A DNA stretch of 42,555 bases, taken from contig NZ_JBHTKJ010000030.1 of the NCBI RefSeq assembly GCF_042675965.1, forward strand, positions 1 through 42,555. The letters are read 5' to 3'. Numbering within the stretch: the stretch's first letter is position 1; each line of letters starts with the position of its first letter. Below are positions 31,388 through 39,413 of this stretch, piece by piece. The notes beneath the pieces are model-generated. The model was not told where the DNA came from and ran no database searches. It saw only the letters and a list, made by a program, of their open reading frames with translations. Origin of the DNA: Virgibacillus_R byunsanensis. GTDB taxonomy: Bacteria; Bacillota; Bacilli; Bacillales; Amphibacillaceae. Made by a program: the position numbers and the translations under genes.

Positions 31388-32770
31388 CTAATAAAGATTC
31401 CCTTGTCGATACAAAATAGTCGATAACTTCATTACCGCATGAATATAACAATTTTGCCTTAATGGGAAGGGGTCCCCAAAAAACTGCGGGAGTACTGTAT
31501 CAAATGTTGTTTTCATTTTATTAAAAAGCCTATTAAAGATCTCTTCCTCACCTAAAAACTGTGTTTCTCTTCCTTGTAGCCATTCAAAATAGGAAACAAT
31601 TACCCCCCCCGCGTTAGCTAAAATATCCGGGATGATAATAACTCCTTTTTCACTTAAGAACTGATCCGCGTCACTTGTAACAGGAGCATTTGCCCCTTCT
31701 ACAACGATCTTGGCCTTAATGTCCTCCATGTTGTCCTTATGAACTTGATCTTCCAATGCGGCTAAGAGAAGAACATCTACATCCATTGATAAAATGTCAT
31801 CACGTTCCATTAATTTGGCTTTTACATCAGCATCCTTAAGCTCTTCTTCACTTTTTGGAAGATCACCTTTATTATTTTCTACAAATTTCACCAAACCAGG
31901 TATATCCAGTCCATCTGAATTATATAATGTCACATTACGATCGCTTACGGAAACAATTCTGTTATTTAAAAGATCACATTGATAAGCATCTAAAGCTGCT
32001 ACTGAACCCACATTACCAAACCCTTGAACAGCCATGGATAACGTTTTTTTTTCACTACACTTAATAGCCGTTTTCGCAAAAATACTATTACGTTCTGATA
32101 ACCATGTTTTACGGTCATTAACAAAATCGTGTAACAGATATCGAAATGAAAAATAAACCCCTTTACCCGTTGCCTCTCTCCGTCCTAGTGAGCCACCGTT
32201 TTCCACACTTTTTCCGGTGAAACTTCCACGGTAACTTTGGCCGGGATGAATGCTTTTATATTCCCCCATCATCCAATCCATTTCCCGATCCCCAGTTCCA
32301 ACGTCCGGGGCTGGAATATCTTTGTCCGGACCTATAATATCACTAAAATATTGAACATACTTTTTACAGATGGAATAGAGATCTTTAGCATCATAATCTC
32401 GTGAATTAACGGTTACGCCACCTTTACCACCGCCAAATGGAACATCATGTAATGCATTTTTTAATGTCATTAATGTGGCTAAATTAATAACTTCTTTTTC
32501 ATTAACCGATTCATGAAAACGAATTCCACCTTTGTATGGCCCCATAATATTGTTATGTTGAACCCGAAATGCAGGTATTCGCACGACGCTTCCATTTTGC
32601 AATGCGACACGTAGAAATGATTTATTTACATGGTTCGGAGTTGAAAGGATCGAAACCAGAGAGGTAAAAGCTTCCTCCCTTGTTTCACCCTTTAAATCCG
32701 GTAAAAATGTTTCATCTTCAAGTAATGCATCTAGTGATTCTCGAACAATTGAATCCGTTTGTTTTGTCAT
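31388..32770 (-). CDS. Glu/Leu/Phe/Val dehydrogenase family (glutamate dehydrogenase)
   Basis: A 460-residue enzyme that interconverts glutamate and 2-oxoglutarate plus ammonia with NAD(P). The substrate-binding GPYKGGIRFH, catalytic lysine region PFGGGKGGV, DVGTGDREMDWM and GRREATGKGVYFSF lie in domain 1. The dinucleotide fold has VQGFGNVGS and KIVVEGANAPV, then ANAGGVIVSYFEW. It is longer than the 424-residue RocG and carries an extra segment between the domains (WLSERNSIFAKTAIKCSEKK). It is therefore a divergent branch. ATG 32770 follows TTGGAGGG by seven bases. The carrier gene at 32849 is 78 bases upstream on the same strand and may share a transcript. Confidence 0.9.
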   Translation of the reverse strand: MTKQTDSIVRESLDALLEDETFLPDLKGETREEAFTSLVSILSTPNHVNKSFLRVALQNGSVVRIPAFRVQHNNIMGPYKGGIRFHESVNEKEVINLATLMTLKNALHDVPFGGGKGGVTVNSRDYDAKDLYSICKKYVQYFSDIIGPDKDIPAPDVGTGDREMDWMMGEYKSIHPGQSYRGSFTGKSVENGGSLGRREATGKGVYFSFRYLLHDFVNDRKTWLSERNSIFAKTAIKCSEKKTLSMAVQGFGNVGSVAALDAYQCDLLNNRIVSVSDRNVTLYNSDGLDIPGLVKFVENNKGDLPKSEEELKDADVKAKLMERDDILSMDVDVLLLAALEDQVHKDNMEDIKAKIVVEGANAPVTSDADQFLSEKGVIIIPDILANAGGVIVSYFEWLQGRETQFLGEEEIFNRLFNKMKTTFDTVLPQFFGDPFPLRQNCYIHAVMKLSTILYRQGNLY

Positions 32771-32848
32771 GGAAAATCCCTCCAATTTACCTATTTTACT
32801 ATTAATTAGATTGTACTAAAGAGGAGGTTTTAAACCAACGTATTAGGC

Positions 32849-34270
32849 TTACAAGAAATACACAGCAAAAATAGTAGCAATTAGTAACCCTAGAATTACT
32901 GGTATAAAGTTTTTGCGCACTAACTCCATAACAGATACACCACAAAAACCTGCAATGGCTATGAGCGAGGACCAAGCAACCAGTGTCCCTCCACCAGTCC
33001 AAATTGATCCCATTTGACCAATTGCAGCTAGTGTTCCAGCATCAATTGAACTAGTTTCTAATGCGGCTGCTAGTGACCCTGTTAATGGGAGTCCTGAGAA
33101 ACCGGATCCATCTAACCCAGTTATAACACCTATAATAAGCATACTAAATGCAACAAGTAATGCACTTTGTGGTAAAAACTCCTGTGTGGATTGTACAAGA
33201 TCAAATAACAGTCCAGGTGCATTTTCTTCTATACCTAATATACTCCCTGAAAAATCTGCACTTCCGAGAAAAAAGAATCCAGCAATAGGGATAACAGGTC
33301 CCATCGCTCTAAAGGCAAATACAAAGCCGTCTGTTATATGATTTGTAATATAATCTAGTGCATGTTGTTTACCAAAAGCAACTGTAGAAAGTAACAATAA
33401 TATAACAGCTACTCCACCAACGAATGCCGCTCCATCTCCTCCTTCAAACCCACTCATCCTACCTACTTGAAGTTTCGTATACATCATATAAATCACCACA
33501 CCCAAAAGCGCGACAGGAACCAATATAGCAAACACTTTACTCCATGTAGATAAGTGTGCTGAATGTGGCTTATTTTCCGTCTCTTTTACTGATTGTAATG
33601 CTTGCAAATCTTTTTCATTTAATGGATCATCTTTTGAGCGTATTGATTTTCGATATAGCAAATAAGCTACTATTATCGCAATACCCCCAGTTATTAGTGA
33701 TAAAACTAATGCTTTATCAGCAACTACTACTGGAGATATTCCGGCCGAAGTAGCAGAAAGGCCTGGCGCAACCTGTACGATATAATCCGAGGATAATGCC
33801 ATCCCTTGCCCTGCAATGGCTACAGCAACTGCTGCTGTAATAGCTGGTAATCCCGCCCGAACAGCTGCAGGAACTAAAAGGGCACAGATTAATGGGACAG
33901 CCGGAGTCGGCCAGAAGAACAATGAAATCACATATGTTACACCGATTAGTACAAAGTATGAAACATGCCCATTCACCATAAATTTTTCAATCGGTTGAAT
34001 CATACGTCGATCTGCACCTAAATCACGTAAGGAATGAAGCAATGCCAACATGAATGTAATTATTAAAAAGATATTAAATAATTCTTTTGCTGCAACAAGG
34101 TTTGCATTGAATATCGATGTAAAACCATCGATAACGCTTCCTTTATAAACCCACGCAATTACGAATGTTCCCAGTAAAGTTGGAAGTACTACACCTTTTC
34201 GAAATATCATCGTCAATATTATGATCAAAGTAAAAATACCATACAGCCAATGCGAAATGGTAAGTTCCAA
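32849..34270 (-). CDS. Membrane carrier of the ion-transporter type, substrate unknown
   Basis: A 473-residue protein with about 12-13 helices. It shows two similar glycine-rich pore stretches (ICALLVPAAVRAGLPAITAA, and GLDGSGFSGLPLTGSLAAAL then SIWTGGGTLVAWSSL), the pattern of secondary anion or dicarboxylate carriers. The N-terminus MELTISHWLYGIFTLIIILT is preceded by AAAGGAAG eight bases from TTG 34270. I cannot name a substrate. Its neighbour is glutamate dehydrogenase, so a glutamate-linked or 2-oxo acid substrate is possible. A stem of eight base pairs (34294-34319) lies upstream. Confidence 0.7.
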   Translation of the reverse strand: MELTISHWLYGIFTLIIILTMIFRKGVVLPTLLGTFVIAWVYKGSVIDGFTSIFNANLVAAKELFNIFLIITFMLALLHSLRDLGADRRMIQPIEKFMVNGHVSYFVLIGVTYVISLFFWPTPAVPLICALLVPAAVRAGLPAITAAVAVAIAGQGMALSSDYIVQVAPGLSATSAGISPVVVADKALVLSLITGGIAIIVAYLLYRKSIRSKDDPLNEKDLQALQSVKETENKPHSAHLSTWSKVFAILVPVALLGVVIYMMYTKLQVGRMSGFEGGDGAAFVGGVAVILLLLSTVAFGKQHALDYITNHITDGFVFAFRAMGPVIPIAGFFFLGSADFSGSILGIEENAPGLLFDLVQSTQEFLPQSALLVAFSMLIIGVITGLDGSGFSGLPLTGSLAAALETSSIDAGTLAAIGQMGSIWTGGGTLVAWSSLIAIAGFCGVSVMELVRKNFIPVILGLLIATIFAVYFL

Positions 34271-34293
34271 ACGAACCGCTTCCTTTCATTCCA

Positions 34294-34319
34294 AAGTGTG
34301 CTATAGCCTATGCACACTT
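34294..34319. other. Short hairpin in the leader of the carrier gene
   Basis: AAGTGTGC pairs with GCACACTT around a ten-base spacer that is itself nearly self-complementary (TATAGCCTAT). No T-run follows on the minus strand, so it looks more like an operator or mRNA leader element than a terminator. Confidence 0.35.
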
Positions 34320-34409
34320 CATAAAAGGGGTGCCAATTCCTACAGTCCACTATTACGCTTAAAAGCTTCAAACTCTAAAAGTCGGTTTTCAATACGTAGA
34401 ATTATAGGT

Positions 34410-35192
34410 TTATTCTTTAAATTCTCTTAAATCAAAACGAGCAATTTCCTTATCCTGTAATGTTACAATTAAGTCCGCGTTCCAAGCATGTTCTTCCAAT
34501 AATTGAAGTTGTTCATCTGGGGGGATTAGTGGTAATTCAGGATTTTCTTCACTTGCTCCTAACAGAAAATCTAAAGAATAACTTCCCTTTTGGTTTGCCT
34601 CTATTATAGGTAGACCAATATATCCTGTACCTCCGAAATTATTTTTGCGATCTTCTTCATTGAATAAGTTGTACCCCATAATTTCTTCTGATTCTTTTAT
34701 AAGTTCATCATTTGGTTTAATACTTATTTGCACTCCATTCTCATAGACAAAATCTTTTTTATTCCATTCACCCTCTTCCAAGCTTCCAATCGTTCTATCA
34801 CTTACATTCTGAATAGTGAATTCATAGCTTAGCGCTGTAGGTACAACCTTTTCACCTTCCCTTTCTCCAGATGTTATCCCAATAGAACCCAGTCTAGCTT
34901 CATCTGAATGAACTTCTACTTGAACATCCAATAGTTCTATTAATGGTTCGTCTAGACTTGGAGCAGTATCACTGTTTGCAAAGTCAAAATTTCCAAGAGT
35001 TGATAACACCAATAGAGCAAGTATTACTAAACTCGCTATACTACCAGTTAAAACCAGGAGTTTTGAATGATTTCTTTTACGTTTTGGCTGTTTGAGTCTT
35101 TGCATGATTGCTGACTTATCAGTACTTGAGGGGAAGTTTTCCATAGAGTTCCGCAATTTTTTAATTTTTGATTCTAATTGGTTGTCATCCAT
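34410..35192 (-). CDS. Probable membrane-bound anti-sigma factor
   Basis: A 260-residue protein with a cytoplasmic N-terminus of about 45 residues (MDDNQLESKIKKLRNSMENF), one membrane helix (about residues 46-65, LLVLTGSIASLVILALLVL) and an outside domain rich in Glu and Asp. The gene overlaps the ECF sigma gene by eight bases, the usual organisation of a sigma factor and its membrane anti-sigma. No zinc-binding anti-sigma HxxxCxxC motif is present, so it belongs to the zinc-free type. ATG 35192 follows AAAGGAGGA. The extracellular domain matches nothing I can name, so the signal is unknown. Confidence 0.78.
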   Translation of the reverse strand: MDDNQLESKIKKLRNSMENFPSSTDKSAIMQRLKQPKRKRNHSKLLVLTGSIASLVILALLVLSTLGNFDFANSDTAPSLDEPLIELLDVQVEVHSDEARLGSIGITSGEREGEKVVPTALSYEFTIQNVSDRTIGSLEEGEWNKKDFVYENGVQISIKPNDELIKESEEIMGYNLFNEEDRKNNFGGTGYIGLPIIEANQKGSYSLDFLLGASEENPELPLIPPDEQLQLLEEHAWNADLIVTLQDKEIARFDLREFKE

Positions 35193-35748
35193 GGGCAATT
35201 CCTCCTTTACCGTCTTCCTCATCCAATTTCTCAGCTAACTTTTTTTTGCCACGCATCACTCTTACCTTAATTGTTGATAGTTTAACTCCAGTAATAGTTG
35301 AAATTTGATCATATGGTACATCGTGAAAAAAATGAAGTACGATAGGAACCCGGTATTTTTCGTCTAACTGGTGAATACATTGAAGCAATAATTCATCTTC
35401 TTCATCACGAATAATGCTTTCTTCCACATGATCAGTTGAAGCGTTACATTTCGTCTGATCATTCTTCAAACGAGTAAACTTATTTAACCAACTAGACTGT
35501 TTCCTGTGGTAATCCTTTGCTGCATTCCAGGTAATTTTATAAAGCCAGGTAGTGAAAGAAGATTTACCATCAAACTGGTAAAGAAATCGGTATACTCGTA
35601 TAAAAACCTCTTGTGACACATCGGGTACATCGTGGTAGGGAACTCCAATTTGGAAAGCAAACCGCTCTACTGTCGAACTATAATGATCAATTAGCCCGCT
35701 AAACGCTTGTAAATCCCCATTTTTACAAGCCTTAATTAAATCCTGCAC
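35185..35748 (-). CDS. ECF-type RNA polymerase sigma factor
   Basis: A 187-residue sigma-70 family protein. Region 2 is visible around residues 20-90 (DVSQEVFIRVYRFLYQFDGK, FTTWLYKITWNAAKDYHRKQ) and region 4 at about 120-175 (LDEKYRVPIVLHFFHDVPYD, TGVKLSTIKVRVMRGKKKL). A lysine-rich linker joins them. The GTG start at 35748 follows GGAGGGG by seven bases. A good ECF promoter lies in front, so it is probably autoregulated. It overlaps the anti-sigma gene by eight bases. Its relation to the B. subtilis SigM/W/X/V/Y set cannot be fixed from sequence alone. Confidence 0.9.
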   Translation of the reverse strand: MQDLIKACKNGDLQAFSGLIDHYSSTVERFAFQIGVPYHDVPDVSQEVFIRVYRFLYQFDGKSSFTTWLYKITWNAAKDYHRKQSSWLNKFTRLKNDQTKCNASTDHVEESIIRDEEDELLLQCIHQLDEKYRVPIVLHFFHDVPYDQISTITGVKLSTIKVRVMRGKKKLAEKLDEEDGKGGIAHG

Positions 35749-35779
35749 GTATTGTCCCCTCCTTAACTCTCTATCAGTG

Positions 35780-35807
35780 AAACGTAACGATTAATAAAAA
35801 GGTTACA
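35780..35807 (-). promoter_or_regulatory. ECF sigma-type promoter (autoregulatory)
   Basis: On the minus strand TGTAACC-TTTTT (35 region at 35802-35807) and CGTTT (10 region at 35780-35784) are 17 bases apart. They resemble the Bacillus ECF consensus (TGAAAC with a T-run, then CGTC/CGTA). Transcription would start about 25-30 bases before the sigma gene's GTG. This supports self-control of the sigma/anti-sigma operon. Confidence 0.6.
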
Positions 35808-35859
35808 TTTAAAAATAAGGATGTTTTAGTAAAGATTGTTGTTTTTGTCACAATAAGTA

Positions 35860-36311
35860 TAAACTGCGACGTAACTTTAGGCTTACTTCTAAGAACGCGT
35901 GCTATTACCTCCGTCTGGGATCGCTACGGGCGGATGCTTTCCGCGGGCACGGCTTCAGCCTCCGAAGCGGAAAACCACCACTTCGGTGTCTTCAGACACG
36001 TGCTGTTCCCGCAGGAGTCACCGCCCTCCGCTCACCCTGACTGGTAAGGGGTTCTATTAATACTAATACAGTCTCACGACAGTAACAGAAATAAAGCGGA
36101 GGAAATACACGTAGACTCCTTGAAAATGTAAAGACCACATTTTCTTCATGCGATGTCTAGCTATGTAGCTTTCCTTATCCTGTGGGAGCAGAGGCCTAGC
36201 CTGAGACCCCAGAGAGCGTTAGCTCGAGGAGGCTCATCAGCCGCCCACGGAAAGCGAAGTGTATTTCCGTAGCGGTAGGTTAACCGTCACATAAAGTTAC
36301 GTCGCATTTTA
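35860..36311. mobile_element. MITE-like element with terminal inverted repeats
   Basis: The non-coding block is GC-richer than its surroundings. It is bounded by TGCGACGTAACTTTA (35865-35879) and its exact complement TAAAGTTACGTCGCA (36292-36306); the match extends to 20 bases with one mismatch. Inside are further pairings: GGGCACG/CGTGC with CCGC arms in the left half, GAAAATGT/ACATTTTC, GGAAATACAC with GTGTATTTCC (about 36104 and 36259), and GTGGG/CCCAC. No open frame is present, and it fills the 650-base gap between the sigma gene and the zinc-ribbon gene. Similar 'CTTTCCGCGGGCACGGCTTC' repeats are common in Bacillaceae as I recall. No target duplication could be settled. Confidence 0.75.
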
Positions 36312-36399
36312 CATCAACTATGAAGTAAAAAAAAACAACAATGCGTGCGAAAGTAGCCAAAAATAAAAACATGTAATTTCGTAAGGAAACTACATGCCA

Positions 36400-36534
36400 T
36401 TATTTTTCTTTAAGCTCTTCTGCACAACTATTACATAACGAGCTACCATCTTCATGTACACCATCAAAAAAGCCATTCTCACAATAAATATTTTTCCCAC
36501 AAGTTTCACACTGTCCAATTAATTCCCGCACCAT
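36400..36534 (-). CDS. Small zinc-ribbon protein
   Basis: A 44-residue protein with two Cys-x2-Cys knuckles: CETCGKNI, and CNSCAEELKEK at the C-terminus, plus an extra Cys in IYCENGF. It is likely a treble-clef or rubredoxin-like zinc finger. ATG 36534 follows GAGGTG by only three bases, so the next codon, GTG, may be the real start. A reading extended to 36630 would run through the terminator of thiT and is not supported. Family unknown. It is separated from thiT by a terminator, so it needs its own promoter or readthrough. Confidence 0.6.
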   Translation of the reverse strand: MVRELIGQCETCGKNIYCENGFFDGVHEDGSSLCNSCAEELKEK

Positions 36535-36572
36535 GATCACCTCTTTCATCCAATTATACATTTTTACAAATA

Positions 36573-36609
36573 AAAAGATAACCTCTCTAATAGAAGAGAA
36601 GTTATCTTT
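36573..36609. terminator. Rho-independent terminator after thiT
   Basis: AAAGATAACCTCTC and its near complement GAGAAGTTATCTTT surround a short loop. T-runs lie on the minus-strand side. It lies past the thiT stop and before the zinc-ribbon gene. Confidence 0.82.
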
Positions 36610-36629
36610 GTTGTGAGCGGAAATTGTCA

Positions 36630-37202
36630 TTATGCTGCTTTTAGTAAAGTTCTCGGCTGTTTATGGAACAGGAAGAACACTAAAATTGTACTCAAAATAA
36701 ATGACGGTAGCATGTAGGAACCATTATAGACTAATGAATAAATCCACACTTCTTGACCTTCAGGTGCAAATTGTCCCCAAAATACGATTCCTGCGTAAAA
36801 ATGGGCAATGAATCTTAAAGTTGCACCAATTAACACACCTGACATTATATATATAAAGCTTACTTTAGTCTGGCCATTTTTAATTGCTTGTTGTAGTGGT
36901 TTAGCAAACAATCCTGCGAAACCTAATACAGTGAATGCAAATCCGTACTCAATGAATCCTTGTAGAGGTGTTAGGATGGATGCCCCAAAGACAATTTGTA
37001 ACAGTCCCCATAATAATCCAGAAGTTAATCCACCTTTAATTCCCCAACGAAATGCAACAATAAACACTGGAATCATCGCAAAGGATACTGATCCTCCATT
37101 TGGCCATATTTTAAACGCTAAAAACGGAATTATATCTAAAACTAAAGCTAATCCAGTAAACATTGCTACTTCAATTAAAAACAATGTTCGTTTCGAACTC
37201 AT
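36630..37202 (-). CDS. thiT: Thiamine-specific ECF transporter S component ThiT
   Basis: A 190-residue membrane protein with six helices. It begins MSSKRTLFLIEVAMFTGLAL and has the ThiT signature GSVSFAMIPVFIVAFRWGIK, FGASILTPLQGFIEYGFAFT and FYAGIVFWGQFAPEGQ. It captures thiamine for the shared ECF energising module (EcfT/EcfA), which is not in this window. Expression is under a TPP riboswitch with terminator (37249-37412) located between its promoter and its start, so it is turned off when thiamine pyrophosphate is plentiful. The ribosome site AAAAGGGGAGG precedes ATG 37202. Confidence 0.95.
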   Translation of the reverse strand: MSSKRTLFLIEVAMFTGLALVLDIIPFLAFKIWPNGGSVSFAMIPVFIVAFRWGIKGGLTSGLLWGLLQIVFGASILTPLQGFIEYGFAFTVLGFAGLFAKPLQQAIKNGQTKVSFIYIMSGVLIGATLRFIAHFYAGIVFWGQFAPEGQEVWIYSLVYNGSYMLPSFILSTILVFFLFHKQPRTLLKAA

Positions 37203-37248
37203 TAAAATTCCTCCCCTTTTTAAAGCAAATTTCTATAATTTTCCACAC

Positions 37249-37305
37249 AAAAAAGCAATGCCAAGGGGAAGCTTCCTGATGGGGAATCCGCTCACATTGC
37301 TTTTT
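37249..37305 (-). terminator. Riboswitch-controlled terminator before thiT
   Basis: On the minus strand AAAAAGCAATG pairs with CATTGCTTTTTT, enclosing a structured loop with inner GGGGAAGC/GCTTCC-type pairing. The T-run follows at once. It lies 46 bases upstream of thiT and downstream of the TPP aptamer. Confidence 0.85.
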
Positions 37306-37321
37306 ATTCCATCAAAAAAGC

Positions 37322-37412
37322 CACCATCCCTACGCTAGTATTAACTAACAGGTTCAAAGGGTAAGAACTACAAACATGTTCACTCTCAGCCAAATGGCTC
37401 CCCCTGTAGGCT
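37322..37412 (-). promoter_or_regulatory. TPP riboswitch (THI-box aptamer)
   Basis: Read on the minus strand, it shows the conserved THI-box blocks in order: GGGGGAGCC, GGCTGAGAGTGAAC, ACCCTTTGAACCTG and TAATACTAGCGTAGGGA. These form the pyrimidine- and pyrophosphate-binding arms. It precedes the thiamine transporter gene with a terminator in between, the classical Gram-positive arrangement. Confidence 0.95.
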
Positions 37413-37439
37413 TTATTCATATGCTTTTATGTTACGTGT

Positions 37440-37468
37440 ATTATAACGTATTCGCTAGATTTTGGCAA
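37440..37468 (-). promoter_or_regulatory. Sigma-A promoter of the thiT transcript
   Basis: TTGCCA (5 of 6 to the -35 consensus) and TATAAT are separated by 17 bases on the minus strand. They would start the transcript about 20 bases before the TPP aptamer. Confidence 0.7.
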
Positions 37469-37475
37469 TCAAGTC

Positions 37476-39248
37476 TTATAGAGATAGAAATTCTTCTACA
37501 TCATTCACACAAAGCTGAATGGCATCTTCCCAGAAATCAGCTTTTGTTAAATCAACATTTAGATGTTTTTCTGCTAACTGTTCCACATTCATTCGTCCGG
37601 TATCCCGTAATAATGCGATGTAATCATCTTCAAAGCTACCGCCTTTTTTCTTGGCATGGGCATAAATACCAAGGCTGAACAAATAACCAAATGTATATGG
37701 GAAATTATAGAATGGTACCCCAGTAATATGGAAATGAAGTTTTGATGACCAGAAATTTGGGTCATAATCTTCAATGGAATCACTATATGCTTCTTTTTGA
37801 GCCTCAACCATTAGTTCATTTAACCGGTCAACAGAGACCATTCCTTGCTTGCGTTCCTCATAAAAGCGTTGTTCAAAAATAAACCGAGCATGAATATTCA
37901 TAAAGAATGCAACACTACGTTTGATTTTATCTTCCAGTAAGGACATTTTTTCTTCTTTGTTCTCGGCACTTTTAACAGAAGCATCCGAGACAATCATCTC
38001 TGCAAAAGTGGAAGCAGTTTCTGCAACATTCATCGCATACCCCTGATTCAATCCATGGACATCATTCATCACATGCTGATGATAAGCATGGCCTAATTCA
38101 TGGGCCAATGTTGCGATATTAGATGACGTTCCTGAATAGGTCATGAAAATGCGTGTTTGTTCACTTTCAGGAAAGCTTGTACAAAAGCCTCCAGGGCGTT
38201 TACCGGCACGATCCTCAGCCTCAATCCACCGTTTGTCAAATGCCATTTGTGCAAAGTCAGCCATTTTTGGACTAAACTCACCAAAGTGATTCACAATAAA
38301 ATCTGCACCTTCTGAGTAACTATACGTTTTCACTGATTTATTTATTGGTGCTCCAACATCATACATACTCAGTTTTTCCAGTCCTAATAAATCTGCTTTT
38401 TTCTGAAGGAAATCAACAAAAGGTTTCTTATTGTTCGAGATAGCAGTCCACATCGCATCTAATGTTTCTTTTTTCATACGGTTGATTGCTAATGGCTCTT
38501 TTAACACACTATCCCAGTTACGATGCTTATATGTTTGCAGGCGAAAACCACCTAAATGATTTAACGTCTGTCCAAATAAATCCGCCTTCTCACTCCAAGC
38601 TTTATCCAGTTGCTGAGATACATGTTTACGAACCGTACGATCTGGGTTGCTCAATTTATTGGATGCTTGTCCAACCGAGTACGATTTCACTTCACCATCT
38701 TCTTCTATTTCCACACTCATATTCCCAACGATTGTATTATACATTTGACCCCAGGCATGATAACCATCAACAGCCAAATCATTAATTAAAACCTCTTCCT
38801 CAGATGACAAAAGGTCTTTCGCCTTTTCTCTATCTTCGTTCAGCACAAAATCAACTTTCTTTAAAAGAGGGTGATTTAACAACTGGTTCCACGTCACATC
38901 GTCAATGGAAACTAGCTTTTGAACAAAATTCGTTCTTACTGCATCCATCTTTGCTTTCATTTCACTACGTTTACCAACTAATAGGTTCGCTTTTTCATCC
39001 TTTACATCTTGTGCAGTTAAACAACTAATGAAAGCAAATGATTCCCTCAACTTTTTCGTCGTACCTTCCAACTGATCGACCACTTTTTTTAATGATTCTG
39101 CGTTTGCAGCATCAAAGCTATTTACCGTTACTGTCAATTGCTCCATCTCTTTTTCAATATCTTCAAGATACGTACGGAACTTTGTCGAATTACTACCACC
39201 TGGGAAAATAACATCTAAATCCCATGTAGGATTGTACGTTTTTAGCAT
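37476..39248 (-). CDS. pepF: Oligoendopeptidase F (M3 metallopeptidase)
   Basis: A 590-residue cytoplasmic zinc peptidase that cuts short peptides. The catalytic HELGH lies at about residues 383-387 in LAHELGHAYHQH, and the third ligand Glu about 25 residues on (NVAETASTFAE). The helical N-terminal lid region starts KTYNPTWDLDVIFPGGSNS. Length is close to PepF family norms. ATG 39248 follows AAGGAG by seven bases. It is monocistronic. Between its end and the thiT promoter, on the same strand, no clear terminator was found. Confidence 0.95.
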   Translation of the reverse strand: MLKTYNPTWDLDVIFPGGSNSTKFRTYLEDIEKEMEQLTVTVNSFDAANAESLKKVVDQLEGTTKKLRESFAFISCLTAQDVKDEKANLLVGKRSEMKAKMDAVRTNFVQKLVSIDDVTWNQLLNHPLLKKVDFVLNEDREKAKDLLSSEEEVLINDLAVDGYHAWGQMYNTIVGNMSVEIEEDGEVKSYSVGQASNKLSNPDRTVRKHVSQQLDKAWSEKADLFGQTLNHLGGFRLQTYKHRNWDSVLKEPLAINRMKKETLDAMWTAISNNKKPFVDFLQKKADLLGLEKLSMYDVGAPINKSVKTYSYSEGADFIVNHFGEFSPKMADFAQMAFDKRWIEAEDRAGKRPGGFCTSFPESEQTRIFMTYSGTSSNIATLAHELGHAYHQHVMNDVHGLNQGYAMNVAETASTFAEMIVSDASVKSAENKEEKMSLLEDKIKRSVAFFMNIHARFIFEQRFYEERKQGMVSVDRLNELMVEAQKEAYSDSIEDYDPNFWSSKLHFHITGVPFYNFPYTFGYLFSLGIYAHAKKKGGSFEDDYIALLRDTGRMNVEQLAEKHLNVDLTKADFWEDAIQLCVNDVEEFLSL

Positions 39249-39366
39249 CAAACCGCTCCTTCTATAATTGGTTAATATAAAGCCATTTATATTATAACGA
39301 AAAATGAAAATATTTTCACTGAAAGGAACCTAATTATACCTCTCTTTATCACAGATAAAAGTAACC

Positions 39367-39408
39367 AAAAACCCTCCCACAACCTATTGAACATGAGAGG
39401 GTTTTTTT
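39367..39408 (-). terminator. Terminator of the lysis cassette
   Basis: AAAAACCCTC pairs with GAGGGTTTTT around a 20-base loop, just past the amidase stop on the minus strand. Confidence 0.75.
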
Positions 39409-39413
39409 AAAAA

